From: Alicyclobacillus sp. SP_1
GTDB lineage: Bacteria > Bacillota > Bacilli > Alicyclobacillales > Alicyclobacillaceae
Length of the DNA stretch: 64,000 bases
Assembly (NCBI RefSeq): GCF_024706985.1
Contig: NZ_JAMCCX010000017.1
Span: forward strand, 186,001-250,000
Reading direction: 5' to 3'
The notes under the pieces are model-generated. The model was not told the origin of the DNA. It saw only the letters and a list, made by a program, of their open reading frames with translations, and did not search any database. Each line of letters opens with the position of its first letter. Position 1 is the first letter of the stretch. The position numbers and the translations under genes were made by a program. Shown in pieces: positions 33,965-42,083 of the stretch.

Positions 33965-34282
33965 ATGGAGCAGTTTCTGTCCCCGTCATTCGCCATTGGT
34001 ACGATTCGAATTGGGCAAATTGAAGGTGCTTCCTGCATGAACTTAGGGAATAATTGGCCGACAAATTTTCGTAGCTATAAAAAGCACAATCAGGGATTTG
34101 GCTCGGTAAGCGGCGATCATTCTGTAGTTCGTGACCTCAGAAGTCTTCTTCATGACCCGGACAACGTGGATACCTTTAGTCTTGTTGGCGATACTCCGCC
34201 CGAATGGCTCTTATCCCTCCTCAATCGAGGGGATGAAGAGTTGCGTCATTCCAGCTCAGAAAACGGTGCCGAAGACACATAA
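33965..34282 (+). CDS. GerPB/GerPD-like spore protein
   Basis: The 105-residue protein begins FAIGTIRIGQIEGASCMNLGN, the short beta pattern seen in GerPB and GerPD proteins. A polar middle part and a C-terminal acidic segment follow. The match is to pattern rather than to long identity. The ATG at 33965 has AAGGAGG about 11 bases upstream. It lies between the GerPC-like gene and a second gerPD-like gene in the same direction, so a late-sporulation operon is likely. Confidence 0.55.
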   Translation: MEQFLSPSFAIGTIRIGQIEGASCMNLGNNWPTNFRSYKKHNQGFGSVSGDHSVVRDLRSLLHDPDNVDTFSLVGDTPPEWLLSLLNRGDEELRHSSSENGAEDT

Positions 34283-34304
34283 AAAACGAAAGGAGAGACT
34301 CAGC

Positions 34305-34508
34305 ATGACGAATTTTTTGTTTGGACAATTCGAAGTTGGAACTGTTTCACGTAGTTCGGCCGTATTCTATGGGGAGAATCACCAAGCGAATGTGACGGAC
34401 GTTCAAAAAAAAAACGAAGCCATCGGAGACGTATCGGGGAGCGATGGGACCGTTCAAGGCAACGTCGGAGTGCTGATAGACGTAGACCTGTCGGATGCTT
34501 TTTCGTGA
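34305..34508 (+). CDS. GerPD-like spore protein
   Basis: The 67-residue protein opens FLFGQFEVGTVSRSSAVFYG, close to the GerPD pattern (VGxINVGSVSSSSVFxIG). It ends with a short repeat-like segment VQGNVGVLIDVD. AAAGGAGAG precedes the ATG. It is the third member of the cluster. Such proteins are small coat or intercoat components made in the mother cell. Confidence 0.6.
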   Translation: MTNFLFGQFEVGTVSRSSAVFYGENHQANVTDVQKKNEAIGDVSGSDGTVQGNVGVLIDVDLSDAFS

Positions 34509-34557
34509 ACTTTTTAGGTAAATAGCAGGATGGGTGACGAGAAGCGGGGTGTCCAGA

Positions 34558-35079
34558 GTGGCGTCAAAGAAAGATGGTTCGTCGACCGGACCGAACAATT
34601 CTTACAATCCCTTTGATATGCTTCGCAACATGGGAGACATGCAAAATTTGCGAGGCATACTTGGAGACGATTTCTTCAAAAATATACCTTTTCCCCAAAT
34701 GCAGTCAAATCCGGGTGAACAGAACCAAGACGGCGACCAAGCGTACCCCTTGGTGGATCTCTACGACCGAGGACACGAGTTAGTCGCGGTGGTCGAGGTC
34801 CCCGGTGCCGCAGGGGCGTCCGACATCAGTATCCGAGTTGGCAGTCAGCACCTGAATATTCGGGGGAGGGCGGCCGATTTCGGCGGCCGCGATGACCGAC
34901 TTATTTTTGCAGAGCGACATCACGGCACGTATGAACGGGACATTGAACTGCCTGTGCGCGTCGTGGTCGACAAAGTCAAGGCTACATATCGTCAAGGTAT
35001 TTTGATTGTACGTTTACAAAAATATTTGAGTTCGTCCGATCCCGATGACAACTACATCCCCATTACATTCGAGGAGTAA
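34558..35079 (+). CDS. small heat-shock protein Hsp20
   Basis: The alpha-crystallin domain covers the second half: YPLVDLYDRGHELVAVVEV, GVSQHLNIRG-like strand (VGSQHLNIRGRA), then GTYERDIELPVRV and GILIVRL, the IxI-like end of the fold. An N-terminal segment rich in Asn, Met and Phe is the flexible arm. I take GTG at 34558; GTG at 34534 is an alternative. Its place after gerP-like genes suggests a spore-coat relative of CotM, although a general chaperone is equally possible. It overlaps the convergent gene by 17 bases. Confidence 0.78.
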   Translation: MASKKDGSSTGPNNSYNPFDMLRNMGDMQNLRGILGDDFFKNIPFPQMQSNPGEQNQDGDQAYPLVDLYDRGHELVAVVEVPGAAGASDISIRVGSQHLNIRGRAADFGGRDDRLIFAERHHGTYERDIELPVRVVVDKVKATYRQGILIVRLQKYLSSSDPDDNYIPITFEE

Positions 35080-35359
35080 GGTGTTGTTCGACAATTTCTT
35101 GTACTTTTTGCACAGCTTCAAACGGCAAATGCTTCACCTGTTCGCCAATCCGCACCGCTTGTGCGTATTCTTCTGAGGACATTTGCCCGTCGAGCAGGTT
35201 CATCTGTTTGCGCCGCGCGTATACTTCGTTCGCCGTGACCCCGAAGAGCTCTGCAATTTTAGCATCTGTCAACTGCTGTTCTCTACAGAGTTTCTCTAAA
35301 CCTTCCCTCGACAAGAGAGGAAAGGGCACCGAGTTTCTGGGGTTCTCTGTCATGGACAT
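35063..35359 (-). CDS. 98-residue protein with a helix-turn-helix-like segment
   Basis: The protein has no signal or membrane segment. Residues 23-52 (LCREQQLTDAKIAELFGVTA) resemble the helix-turn-helix of small DNA-binding proteins, followed by NEVYARRKQMNL. The rest is helical. GGAGG lies seven bases before the ATG at 35359. It is convergent with hsp20. I do not recognise a named family; a small regulator is plausible. Confidence 0.65.
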   Translation of the reverse strand: MSMTENPRNSVPFPLLSREGLEKLCREQQLTDAKIAELFGVTANEVYARRKQMNLLDGQMSSEEYAQAVRIGEQVKHLPFEAVQKVQEIVEQHLTPRM

Positions 35360-35511
35360 AGACCTAACCTCCGTTCTCCAGCGTTCTCACATTTGGTTTT
35401 CCACAAACTCCGGAAAATATGTGTGACAAACATTGCTCGTTGATTCAGTGAGCGCTCTGCGTTCAGACTGGCCGTCTTTTGGACAGACTGAAGAAACGAG
35501 GAGGGATGGCC

Positions 35512-35697
35512 ATGAAAGATTCACACCGTGTTCCGGGGGAGCCGTTACGCCGTATTGATTTAGCAGCGATTGAAAGACAAGACCATGCGAAAGCTCATTT
35601 CTTTGACGTAAGCGGCACAGAAGTTACGAACAAGCAGGGCGCAAATGGGAAAAAACAGCCGAATGGAGACTCATCTTCATTCTCACGGCAAGAGTAA
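35512..35697 (+). CDS. 61-residue hydrophilic protein, unknown
   Basis: GAGGAGGG lies seven bases before the ATG at 35512 (an ATG at 35506 would be too close). The protein is polar and lysine/asparagine-rich toward the end, with no membrane segment. Small acid-soluble or coat-associated proteins in spore formers can look like this, but nothing specific supports that. It has its own upstream gap and stands alone. Confidence 0.5.
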   Translation: MKDSHRVPGEPLRRIDLAAIERQDHAKAHFFDVSGTEVTNKQGANGKKQPNGDSSSFSRQE

Positions 35698-35801
35698 TCA
35701 CGGGCTGCAGAGACAGTTTAGACTGCCGGGCTGGAACAGGACAACATTGCCTGTTCCCTCGGACTTTGTTAGTGTGAAGAGAGGTAAAATAAAGTAGAGA
35801 A

Positions 35802-36458
35802 ATGGAAGAGAGTTTGGTGACCGGTTCGGGTAAACGAATTACTTGGCGAGGAATCATTGTGTTTCTTATCGGGATTGGCATCTTGGTCGGCCTACTTTAC
35901 AGTGATCGAAACCATCAATTGTCCCACACGCTTCGTTCGTGGGGTTGGCTTGGAATTGTGATGGCTATCGTCGTGATGATGTTGTTCTGCGTCACGCCTA
36001 TTCCGTCCGAGGGTCTGCTTATCATGTATTTGAAGGTCTATGGGATTGCGCCAGGAATTCTCTACGCTTGGCTCGGTTCGACCTTGAGCGCTGTCATTAT
36101 CTTTTTCGTCGTACGTACGGTTGGGACTCCGTTTCTACGCCGGTCAGTGTCTGCGGAAAAATGGGAGCAGATAAGTGACTGGGTTGAGCGAAGGGGAAGT
36201 TTTGGTTTATTGATGGCGCGACTTTTACCAATTCCTGCATTTGTCGTCAACTATGCTGCGGGGGTGATGCCAGCCGTTGGGCTTTGGGGTTACACGTGGA
36301 CGGCTGCGTTGTCAATTCTCCCTTATTATGTTGGCGCGTCGTTGGTTTTTGAAGGAATCATGAAAAACACGAGCCTGATATTTGTCGGATTGTTGCCCAT
36401 TGCCTTGGTTGGTTTGGCTGGTTATTGGCTGCATCGAATCTCTACGAAACGTCATTGA
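35802..36458 (+). CDS. VTT-domain (TVP38/TMEM64, DedA-like) membrane protein
   Basis: The 218-residue protein has about five membrane segments. The VTT core is seen in PIPSEGLLIMYLKVYGIAPG, with the later conserved GSFGLLMARLLPIPAFVVN. This family includes lipid scramblase-like and undecaprenyl-phosphate flippase-like proteins (DedA, PopT/UptA); which one applies here is not decidable. The start codon at 35802 has a weak ribosome site. It has no obvious operon partner. Confidence 0.8.
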   Translation: MEESLVTGSGKRITWRGIIVFLIGIGILVGLLYSDRNHQLSHTLRSWGWLGIVMAIVVMMLFCVTPIPSEGLLIMYLKVYGIAPGILYAWLGSTLSAVIIFFVVRTVGTPFLRRSVSAEKWEQISDWVERRGSFGLLMARLLPIPAFVVNYAAGVMPAVGLWGYTWTAALSILPYYVGASLVFEGIMKNTSLIFVGLLPIALVGLAGYWLHRISTKRH

Positions 36459-36520
36459 TTACTTTAGGAAGAAGAGCCATCGAGTGGTTCGCTTGCACTA
36501 CAAATGATTCAGGAGCTAAA

Positions 36521-36580
36521 ATGAATGAAATGATTCGGACGAGGTGGTCATCATCGGAACGAAAATTTCCAGTTCAATGA
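36521..36580 (+). other. short upstream ORF coupled to the marR gene
   Basis: An ATG with AGGAG upstream starts a 19-residue frame. Its TGA overlaps the ATG of the MarR gene (36577) as ATGA. The peptide shows no feature. It could serve as a leader that couples translation, or the overlap may be chance. Confidence 0.4.
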
Positions 36581-37041
36581 CACGCACCTTGGAAGACTTG
36601 ATGACGCGGATGATCCGAGTGTCTCAGACTCATTCGCCCATCAAGAAATTTAATATCACACCGACTCAAGCATATTTGTTGCGGCATCTGCATGCGGATG
36701 GTCGAACGAAAGCATCCCAATTGGCGCGCGTGGTGGGATTGAGCCCTGGTGCCGTAACGCAGGTGTGCGACGAATTGGTGCGCATGAAATATGTGGAACG
36801 CGTTCGTTCTCAAGAAGACCGAAGAGTTGTCTACCATGAAATCACAGAACAAGGTCTTCGTATTCTCGAAAGTTTACAGACGGAGCGATGTGCATTTATG
36901 GCCGAGCTCTTGTCGGAACTCGGCCCAGACGATGCCAAAGACTTTATCCGCATTCTAGACCGTGTTGTCCAGTATATCGAGAGCATGCCACTCCCGTTGC
37001 GGGAACATGTGGTGGGTTCCGACCATCCACCGCGAGTATGA
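36577..37041 (+). CDS. MarR-family transcriptional regulator
   Basis: A winged helix lies in the middle: FNITPTQAYLLRHLHADGR, TKASQLARVVGLSPGAVTQVC as the recognition region, and RSQEDRRVVYHEITEQG as the wing. A C-terminal helix would form the dimer. From the ATG at 36577 it has 154 residues, the usual size. A longer form from GTG at 36544 exists, but it sits on GAGG and has poor spacing. Most MarR proteins are derepressed by phenolic or oxidising ligands. A VTT-domain gene is upstream and a glycosyltransferase downstream; neither is a clear target. Confidence 0.85.
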   Translation: MTRTLEDLMTRMIRVSQTHSPIKKFNITPTQAYLLRHLHADGRTKASQLARVVGLSPGAVTQVCDELVRMKYVERVRSQEDRRVVYHEITEQGLRILESLQTERCAFMAELLSELGPDDAKDFIRILDRVVQYIESMPLPLREHVVGSDHPPRV

Positions 37042-37508
37042 TGTTTTCTCGTTCCGGGCTATTGCCACATAGACTGTGACTACAGGCCGCCGAAAATCTT
37101 CGCATGGTGCGGTGTGCAGTCATTTGGGGGCGATGGTCATGTGGGCGAATGGCGATAACGATTCAAAGAGCGAAGGCTCTTTTTGTAATGAAGTGCACGT
37201 GCATGCAGCAGCGTCTATTCCTTATTTTGTCGATGCCGCTTCTTATTTGTTGCCGTGGTCGATGCGTCCAGGAGTGCGAGCGGACAGTTCCTTTCTATAT
37301 TGGATGGCAGTCACTTATCCTTGTCTCCATCCGTTTTATCCGTGGCCGGAGACCATCAATGTTGTCATGGACTCCGATGGTCATTCATCGGGCGGAGACT
37401 TTCCATCCTTTGGGCCGAGCGTAGGCGGGTATTGGTCTCTCTGAAGGGTAGTTTTCTGAAGTACATCGTGATATAGTACGGCGATGCACATACGGGGAGA
37501 GTGAGACG
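37042..37508 (+). other. 467-base gap without a convincing gene
   Basis: It holds a hairpin terminator at 37165-37184 and one open frame (ATG 37139 to 37444, 101 codons) with GGGGG upstream. The frame is rich in Pro, Trp, Tyr and Ser and I recognise no family. It also overlaps the terminator, so I do not call it a gene. A promoter for the next gene is expected near 37450-37490 but none is clear. Confidence 0.4.
37165..37184 (+). terminator. terminator after marR
   Basis: AAAGAGC and GCTCTTT form a 7-bp stem with loop GAAG, followed by further T residues. Confidence 0.6.
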
Positions 37509-38651
37509 GTGGACGTCAGCTTCATCATCCCATCGTTTAACGAGAGGGAAAACATTCGGCCATTGGTCGATGACATACATCGGGCCATGTCGATGGCGTC
37601 CCCGGCTTTAGACTACGAGATTTTTTTCGTGGATGACTCGGTGGACAATACACCGGACGTGCTTGCACAAGTCAGTCGTGAAGACGAGCGAGTCCGTTTT
37701 TTCCATCGCGAGGGAGGCAAGGGTCTCGCCAGTGCGGTGGTGGAAGGGTTTCGACAGACTGAATCGAAGTACGTGATTGTGATGGACGCGGATTTGCAAC
37801 ATCCACCCGCTCTGTTGCCGAGCATTGTGGAGCGCCTTCAGCGCGGCATTGACATTGTCATACCGAGTCGGTTCGTCAGTGGCGGATCGGACGGAGGCCT
37901 AGTGGGAATCCGCAAGGCTGTGTCGTTCGTGGCTCGTCAGTTGGGGCGCATCGCCTTGAAGCGGTTACGTCCCATCAGCGATTGTACGAGTGGGTACTTT
38001 GGATTGCGTCGTTCCATCTTGGCGGAGACGGACTTGCAACCCATCGGGTGGAAGATATTGATAGAAATTTTAATGAGAGCACACTACACCACAGTTCATG
38101 AAATTCCATACGAATTTCAAGCACGAGACGCTGGCGAGTCAAAAATGAGTTGGAATGAGCAATGGAACTATCTTCGCCATTTGTTTCGGCTCATGTGGTC
38201 CAGTGAGGAAGACAGGCGCTTTCCTCTGTTTGCCCTGATTGGACTGGGTGGCGTACTGGTCAATCTGCTTGTGCTTAGCTTTCTCGTCTATGGCTTGGCA
38301 TCCAATCACATTTTGGCGTCGATTGTGGCGTCCGTCGTCGCTATGGGGAACAACTATCTGTGGAACGACACATTCACATGGAAGGATGTTCGCGGACAAG
38401 GTAAGCATCCGGTCCTCCGTATGGCGCTGTTCGTCCTCATCTCACTCGTCAGCATTGTCATGACCACTGGCGTTATGCGCGGTTTGGAGTTGCTACATGT
38501 CCCCATTATTGCAGGTCAGACGGTTGGTATTGTGCTTTCTACGATTTGGAGCTACCAGGCAAACAGACACTGGACCTGGGGGCGGTCGCCGATGCAGCGA
38601 CGGATGCTTCAAGAGTCCAAAATTCGCGTGACCCGGGAAGCAAATTCCTAG
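37509..38651 (+). CDS. GT2 glycosyltransferase with C-terminal GtrA-like domain
   Basis: The N-terminal 225 residues are a dolichol-phosphate-mannose-synthase-like GT2 domain: SFIIPSFNERENIRPLV, then FVDDS, and the DxD motif in VMDADLQHPP. Conserved RDAGESKMSW follows. The last 130 residues are four membrane segments of the GtrA type (ALIGLGGVLVNLLVLSFLVY). Such fusions make polyprenyl-phosphate sugar and move it across the membrane for wall or glycan decoration. GTG at 37509 has GGGGAGAG upstream. It ends eight bases from a convergent LCP gene. Confidence 0.88.
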   Translation: MDVSFIIPSFNERENIRPLVDDIHRAMSMASPALDYEIFFVDDSVDNTPDVLAQVSREDERVRFFHREGGKGLASAVVEGFRQTESKYVIVMDADLQHPPALLPSIVERLQRGIDIVIPSRFVSGGSDGGLVGIRKAVSFVARQLGRIALKRLRPISDCTSGYFGLRRSILAETDLQPIGWKILIEILMRAHYTTVHEIPYEFQARDAGESKMSWNEQWNYLRHLFRLMWSSEEDRRFPLFALIGLGGVLVNLLVLSFLVYGLASNHILASIVASVVAMGNNYLWNDTFTWKDVRGQGKHPVLRMALFVLISLVSIVMTTGVMRGLELLHVPIIAGQTVGIVLSTIWSYQANRHWTWGRSPMQRRMLQESKIRVTREANS

Positions 38652-38659
38652 CTGGCCCA

Positions 38660-39679
38660 TCATCGGGACAGATTTGGAAGATGCCATGTTTGCGTCTGAT
38701 GAGGGTCTTGTATAGGATTGCTGACCTCTTTGCCATCAAGGAAAAATTGCCGTGCGACGAACTGTGCCTCGGCTGGATTGACCACCCAGTAACTCAAATC
38801 AGTAGGGTCCCGCGGGTCTGGATTGTGGAATGAACCGGGGAGGGTCTCATGAAGAAAGCGATAGGACCGATATTGTTCCGCATGGGAAGATAGGGACAGG
38901 ATGTCCATAAGTGGAATGTCGGTGTCTAACGCGGACCATGCAGCATGAAGGATGCTCGGTAGCTTCGTGAACGTGCTCGGTTGCATTAATTTGTTATAAA
39001 ATGCGCGCATGAATTCTTGCTGGCGCTCGGTTCTTCCAACATCACCTAGTGCATCGTGGCGGAACCGTACAAAGCCCAGAGCTTGTTCCCCGTCTAGAGT
39101 CTGGAATCCGGGCTCGAGCCAAATCCGATGGTGCTCCTTGTCTCCTGTGTCGTAATGCATTCTTTCCGGAACGTTGATCGACAGTCCGCCGATTAAATTG
39201 ACGATTTGAATGATTCCTCGAAAGTCAGCAAGCACATATCCATCGATAGGAATTCCCAATAGCCGCTGTACGATCTGTTTGGTCAATTCTGGATTTCCTA
39301 GTTGCAGAGATTGATTGATTTTATGATACTTTCCATCTGGGTAAGCCACTTGAGTGTCTCTCGGAATAGAGAGAATCGAAATTCGGTGACGGATGGGGTC
39401 GAGGCGAGCCACCATAAGTACGTCTGTATTTCCGCGGTCGTCCTTTGGTCTGGCGTCTGTTCCTATGAGTAATAACTGAATGGGGTCTCGCGTGGGATGT
39501 TGGAGGGGGCTTTGGCTCGTTTCATGTGTCTCATGCGCCGCATGTACCGTGTGCATAGGAAAAGAGCGAAGTCCAGCATAGGCTCCGGCTGACGTGGCGA
39601 CCACGGTGAGCGTGGCACCAACTACCCATTGTAAAACGCGCTTTGTGGAGGATTTTCTTTGTTGCAGGCGTTTTCGCAT
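38660..39679 (-). CDS. LytR-CpsA-Psr (LCP) family wall-polymer ligase
   Basis: LCP proteins attach teichoic acid or polysaccharide to peptidoglycan. A single N-terminal membrane segment (VLQWVVGATLTVVATSAGAY) precedes the outer domain. Family motifs include LLLIGTDARPKDDRGNTDV, ISILSIPRDTQV, GGLSINVPERM and LDGEQALGFVRFRHDALGD, followed by GRTERQQEFM. AAAGGAGG lies six bases before the ATG at 39679; ATG at 39685 is too close. The convergent gene makes a polyprenyl-linked sugar, a possible functional partner. Confidence 0.92.
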   Translation of the reverse strand: MRKRLQQRKSSTKRVLQWVVGATLTVVATSAGAYAGLRSFPMHTVHAAHETHETSQSPLQHPTRDPIQLLLIGTDARPKDDRGNTDVLMVARLDPIRHRISILSIPRDTQVAYPDGKYHKINQSLQLGNPELTKQIVQRLLGIPIDGYVLADFRGIIQIVNLIGGLSINVPERMHYDTGDKEHHRIWLEPGFQTLDGEQALGFVRFRHDALGDVGRTERQQEFMRAFYNKLMQPSTFTKLPSILHAAWSALDTDIPLMDILSLSSHAEQYRSYRFLHETLPGSFHNPDPRDPTDLSYWVVNPAEAQFVARQFFLDGKEVSNPIQDPHQTQTWHLPNLSR

Positions 39680-39776
39680 CCCCATCCTCCTTTATCGCCG
39701 TAGATTCCTTGCTAGGAACAATGGCGAACACTGGGGATACTGTACCCGTTGCAAAAGACAAATATACATGTTCTTT

Positions 39777-39826
39777 GGACCATCCGCTCGGGGCAGGAAA
39801 AGAGACTGGAAAAGAGCGGATGGTCC
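39777..39826. repeat. 13-bp perfect inverted repeat between two genes
   Basis: GGACCATCCGCTC and GAGCGGATGGTCC are separated by 24 bases, upstream of the LCP gene and downstream of the zinc-ribbon gene (both minus strand). There is no T-tract on the minus strand, so an operator or RNA hairpin is as likely as a terminator. Confidence 0.5.
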
Positions 39827-39858
39827 GGCGCCTCACTTCAACTGCTTATCGAGACGTG

Positions 39859-40068
39859 TTATCCGGCAGCATTCTCATGAGTCCATTCGTGGTGCAATGG
39901 ATTGCCGCACTCCAAACATATATACCGATATTGTACTTGAATTGTCCGAGCTGGCACGGGCAGGTCTTCGCGGATGACGACACTGGAGTCTAACTCCACA
40001 ATTTTCTCTTCGCGAAAGAGGGTCGAATTGCATTTCGGGCAAGGGATTGCATGGGCGGGTCCGGCCAT
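39859..40068 (-). CDS. 69-residue zinc-ribbon protein
   Basis: Two CxxC pairs are visible: CPKC near residue 10 and CLECG near residue 52, with a basic segment between. This is a zinc-ribbon fold, but the role is unknown. AAAGGAG precedes the ATG at 40068. It is upstream of the LCP gene on the same strand, separated by about 180 bases that include an inverted repeat, so co-transcription is uncertain. Confidence 0.65.
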   Translation of the reverse strand: MAGPAHAIPCPKCNSTLFREEKIVELDSSVVIREDLPVPARTIQVQYRYICLECGNPLHHEWTHENAAG

Positions 40069-40372
40069 CGTTAACTCACTCCTTTTACAGTGCTTCACGC
40101 CGCTCTAGTATACCGAATTTGCGAAGTGCCTCCAAACGCTGCCCAGTGAGGGGCTCTTCCGTAGACGTGCCACACGTATCCGCGTGCGGTCTTGACGGGT
40201 GTCTCAGGGACCTTTTTGTTGCCATTCGTTGACGGTGTCTTCCCCAGGCAACATTCTCGTGTATACTTAAAGGCGAGACGTGGTACCGAAGAACGTTTGA
40301 AAGCTACCGGACATTCGGGCTGCGAGTCTTACCATGACACTTTGGTCGATTGTGTAAAGTCGAGGTGAACGA

Positions 40373-40597
40373 ATGAATTACGGCTTTCCGAATTGGATGT
40401 TTGCAGCCATCGCTATTGCAGCATACGAGGCAGGGACGTATATAGAGAGCACTTTGCATGTTCCGCATGTCCAAATGATTTCTTACGTCATTATCGCTGT
40501 GTGCCTGCTCATCATGGGCGTGCGTATAGGCGTCCGCTGGCTGGGGCGCCGTGGACAGACGGAAGAGCAGAATGAGGACGACTGGAAATCCTATTGA
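40373..40597 (+). CDS. 74-residue membrane protein, unknown
   Basis: Two hydrophobic segments are visible (NWMFAAIAIAAYEAG and ISYVIIAVCLLIMGVRIGVRW), followed by a polar tail rich in Glu and Asp. GAGGTG lies about 8 bases upstream. It is convergent with the BtuF-like gene. No family recognised. Confidence 0.6.
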   Translation: MNYGFPNWMFAAIAIAAYEAGTYIESTLHVPHVQMISYVIIAVCLLIMGVRIGVRWLGRRGQTEEQNEDDWKSY

Positions 40598-40640
40598 ATG
40601 AACGGGAAGAGTGGTACCGTCTGACGCTGTCTTACTTGAG

Positions 40641-41549
40641 TTATGTTCCGCCACTTTTCGAGAGATCTTCTGAGAGAATATCTTTTCCATAAGGCCCACG
40701 AATAGGAGCGTTATTCTCCAGTGTGAATCCATGTTGCCTTGCCAAGTTGGGGTGTAGCAGAGTGAACAGCTGTTCGAGTCCATCAATCAGGCGCTGAGAT
40801 GGACGGCAGTATAGTCCTTCGGATAAAATGTAGACCCGATTATGAAGATATGCGGGAAGTTGGTGGATGTAGGGTCGTGCGAACATTTTCTTGACAGGTA
40901 CTTTGTGTTGAGGGATGCCAGTCCAGACTGCTAAGTAAAAGTCCGCGCGTGAACCCCCGACGAGTTCGCCTGTCTCATCTTTCACTTGAGAACCACTGTG
41001 GTTGGAGAAGCAGTTGACACCGCCGGCAATCGTGCTGATTTCCGTCAGCCAATTGTCTGCTGCCGGAGAGAAGACGGGGTTGGGCCACCATTCCCAATAA
41101 ATACGGGGGATGTCAGACTCTTGGACGGCGTTGCCAGACAACTGTCGAACCGTCTCGACTCGGGTCTTCAAGCTTCGAACAGCTTCAACCGCTGTGCGAC
41201 GAATGCTTTCACTGTTGGTGGCCTCGGACAAAGTCATGATGTCTCGGTAGATGTCGTCCAGAGACTTTGGTGAGAGCACCACATAGTTCATGCCAGTGGC
41301 TTTCAGGGAGGATACCACTCGTTCCATGCCCGGAACCGACAGAGATGCTAGTACCAAATCTGGTTTCAACTCCTGCACGCGCTCCATGTTGATATGCAGG
41401 TCTGGTCCTAACCTGGGTAAGTTTTGGAGAAGTGGGGCAGGGTAATCAGAGTAGTTGTCAACAGCCACAAGATTTTCTGTGAGGCCTAGAGCATGTATGA
41501 GTTCCGTATTGCTTGGGCATAAGGATATAATCCTAAGTGAGGACGACAC
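40641..41549 (-). CDS. periplasmic-binding-fold protein, BtuF/cobalamin-binding type
   Basis: The protein belongs to the class III substrate-binding fold of ABC transporters for B12 and siderophores: RIISLCPSNTELIHALGL at the start, DNYSDYPAPLL, and LKPDLVLAS. It lacks a signal peptide and lipobox at the GTG start (41549), which has AAAAGGAGGG upstream. Signal-less members are common in Firmicutes beside corrinoid genes. A link to NrdJ's B12 need is an inference. It follows a 124-residue gene by 14 bases and no permease or ATPase is adjacent. Confidence 0.72.
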   Translation of the reverse strand: MSSSLRIISLCPSNTELIHALGLTENLVAVDNYSDYPAPLLQNLPRLGPDLHINMERVQELKPDLVLASLSVPGMERVVSSLKATGMNYVVLSPKSLDDIYRDIMTLSEATNSESIRRTAVEAVRSLKTRVETVRQLSGNAVQESDIPRIYWEWWPNPVFSPAADNWLTEISTIAGGVNCFSNHSGSQVKDETGELVGGSRADFYLAVWTGIPQHKVPVKKMFARPYIHQLPAYLHNRVYILSEGLYCRPSQRLIDGLEQLFTLLHPNLARQHGFTLENNAPIRGPYGKDILSEDLSKSGGT

Positions 41550-41563
41550 AGCGTTCCCTCCTT

Positions 41564-41938
41564 TTAAAGTGAATTCGTTAGAAGGGACTCCATTTGGTTT
41601 GCAAACGGCGTGGAAAGTCGGGTATAGAAACACACAGCCTCTTGCTCGACGACGCCACTCGGAAGTACGAGGTGCACTGCGGTGGCAACAATTTTATAAA
41701 TTTTCGCCCCTGGAGGCAGACCACCGTAAAGACCTGCGGTTGGCAACGAATCGGCATGTTTTGCAAAAGACTCGTCGCACTCCGTCATTCCTAAAATGTT
41801 TTCGAGGGCAATACGGTACGTGTGACTGTGACGTTGTTGCACAAACTCTTTTGTTGTCAATTGGAACCGCGTGGTGCCCCGAATCTCACTGCGTTTCAAT
41901 TCACCGCGCAATGCTTTGACGCGTGTAAATCCGTACAA
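41564..41938 (-). CDS. 124-residue protein upstream of the BtuF-like gene, unknown
   Basis: The frame starts with TTG at 41938, nine bases after GGGAGG, and ends 14 bases before the next gene, so it looks genuine. The sequence has GLYGGLPPGAKIYKIVATAV and no membrane segment or signal. I do not recognise it. Its close coupling to a B12-type binding protein is the only clue. Confidence 0.55.
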   Translation of the reverse strand: MYGFTRVKALRGELKRSEIRGTTRFQLTTKEFVQQRHSHTYRIALENILGMTECDESFAKHADSLPTAGLYGGLPPGAKIYKIVATAVHLVLPSGVVEQEAVCFYTRLSTPFANQMESLLTNSL

Positions 41939-42083
41939 TTGCCGAGACCTCCCTCAAGCGAGTTCTTGTCAACTGTGCTATGGTGAAGTGGCGCTCCAGC
42001 CAAGGCTATGTCTCCCATTGTACCATAGAGTGCGGTCGCAGTCTGGGAGCGGAATTGTAGAGGAAGGGGCGGTAAGTTCGCGG

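Noticed and set aside
37139-37444. 101-codon frame in the gap after marR
   Set aside because: It overlaps a terminator, has unusual composition and no recognisable family; left as an unconfirmed candidate.
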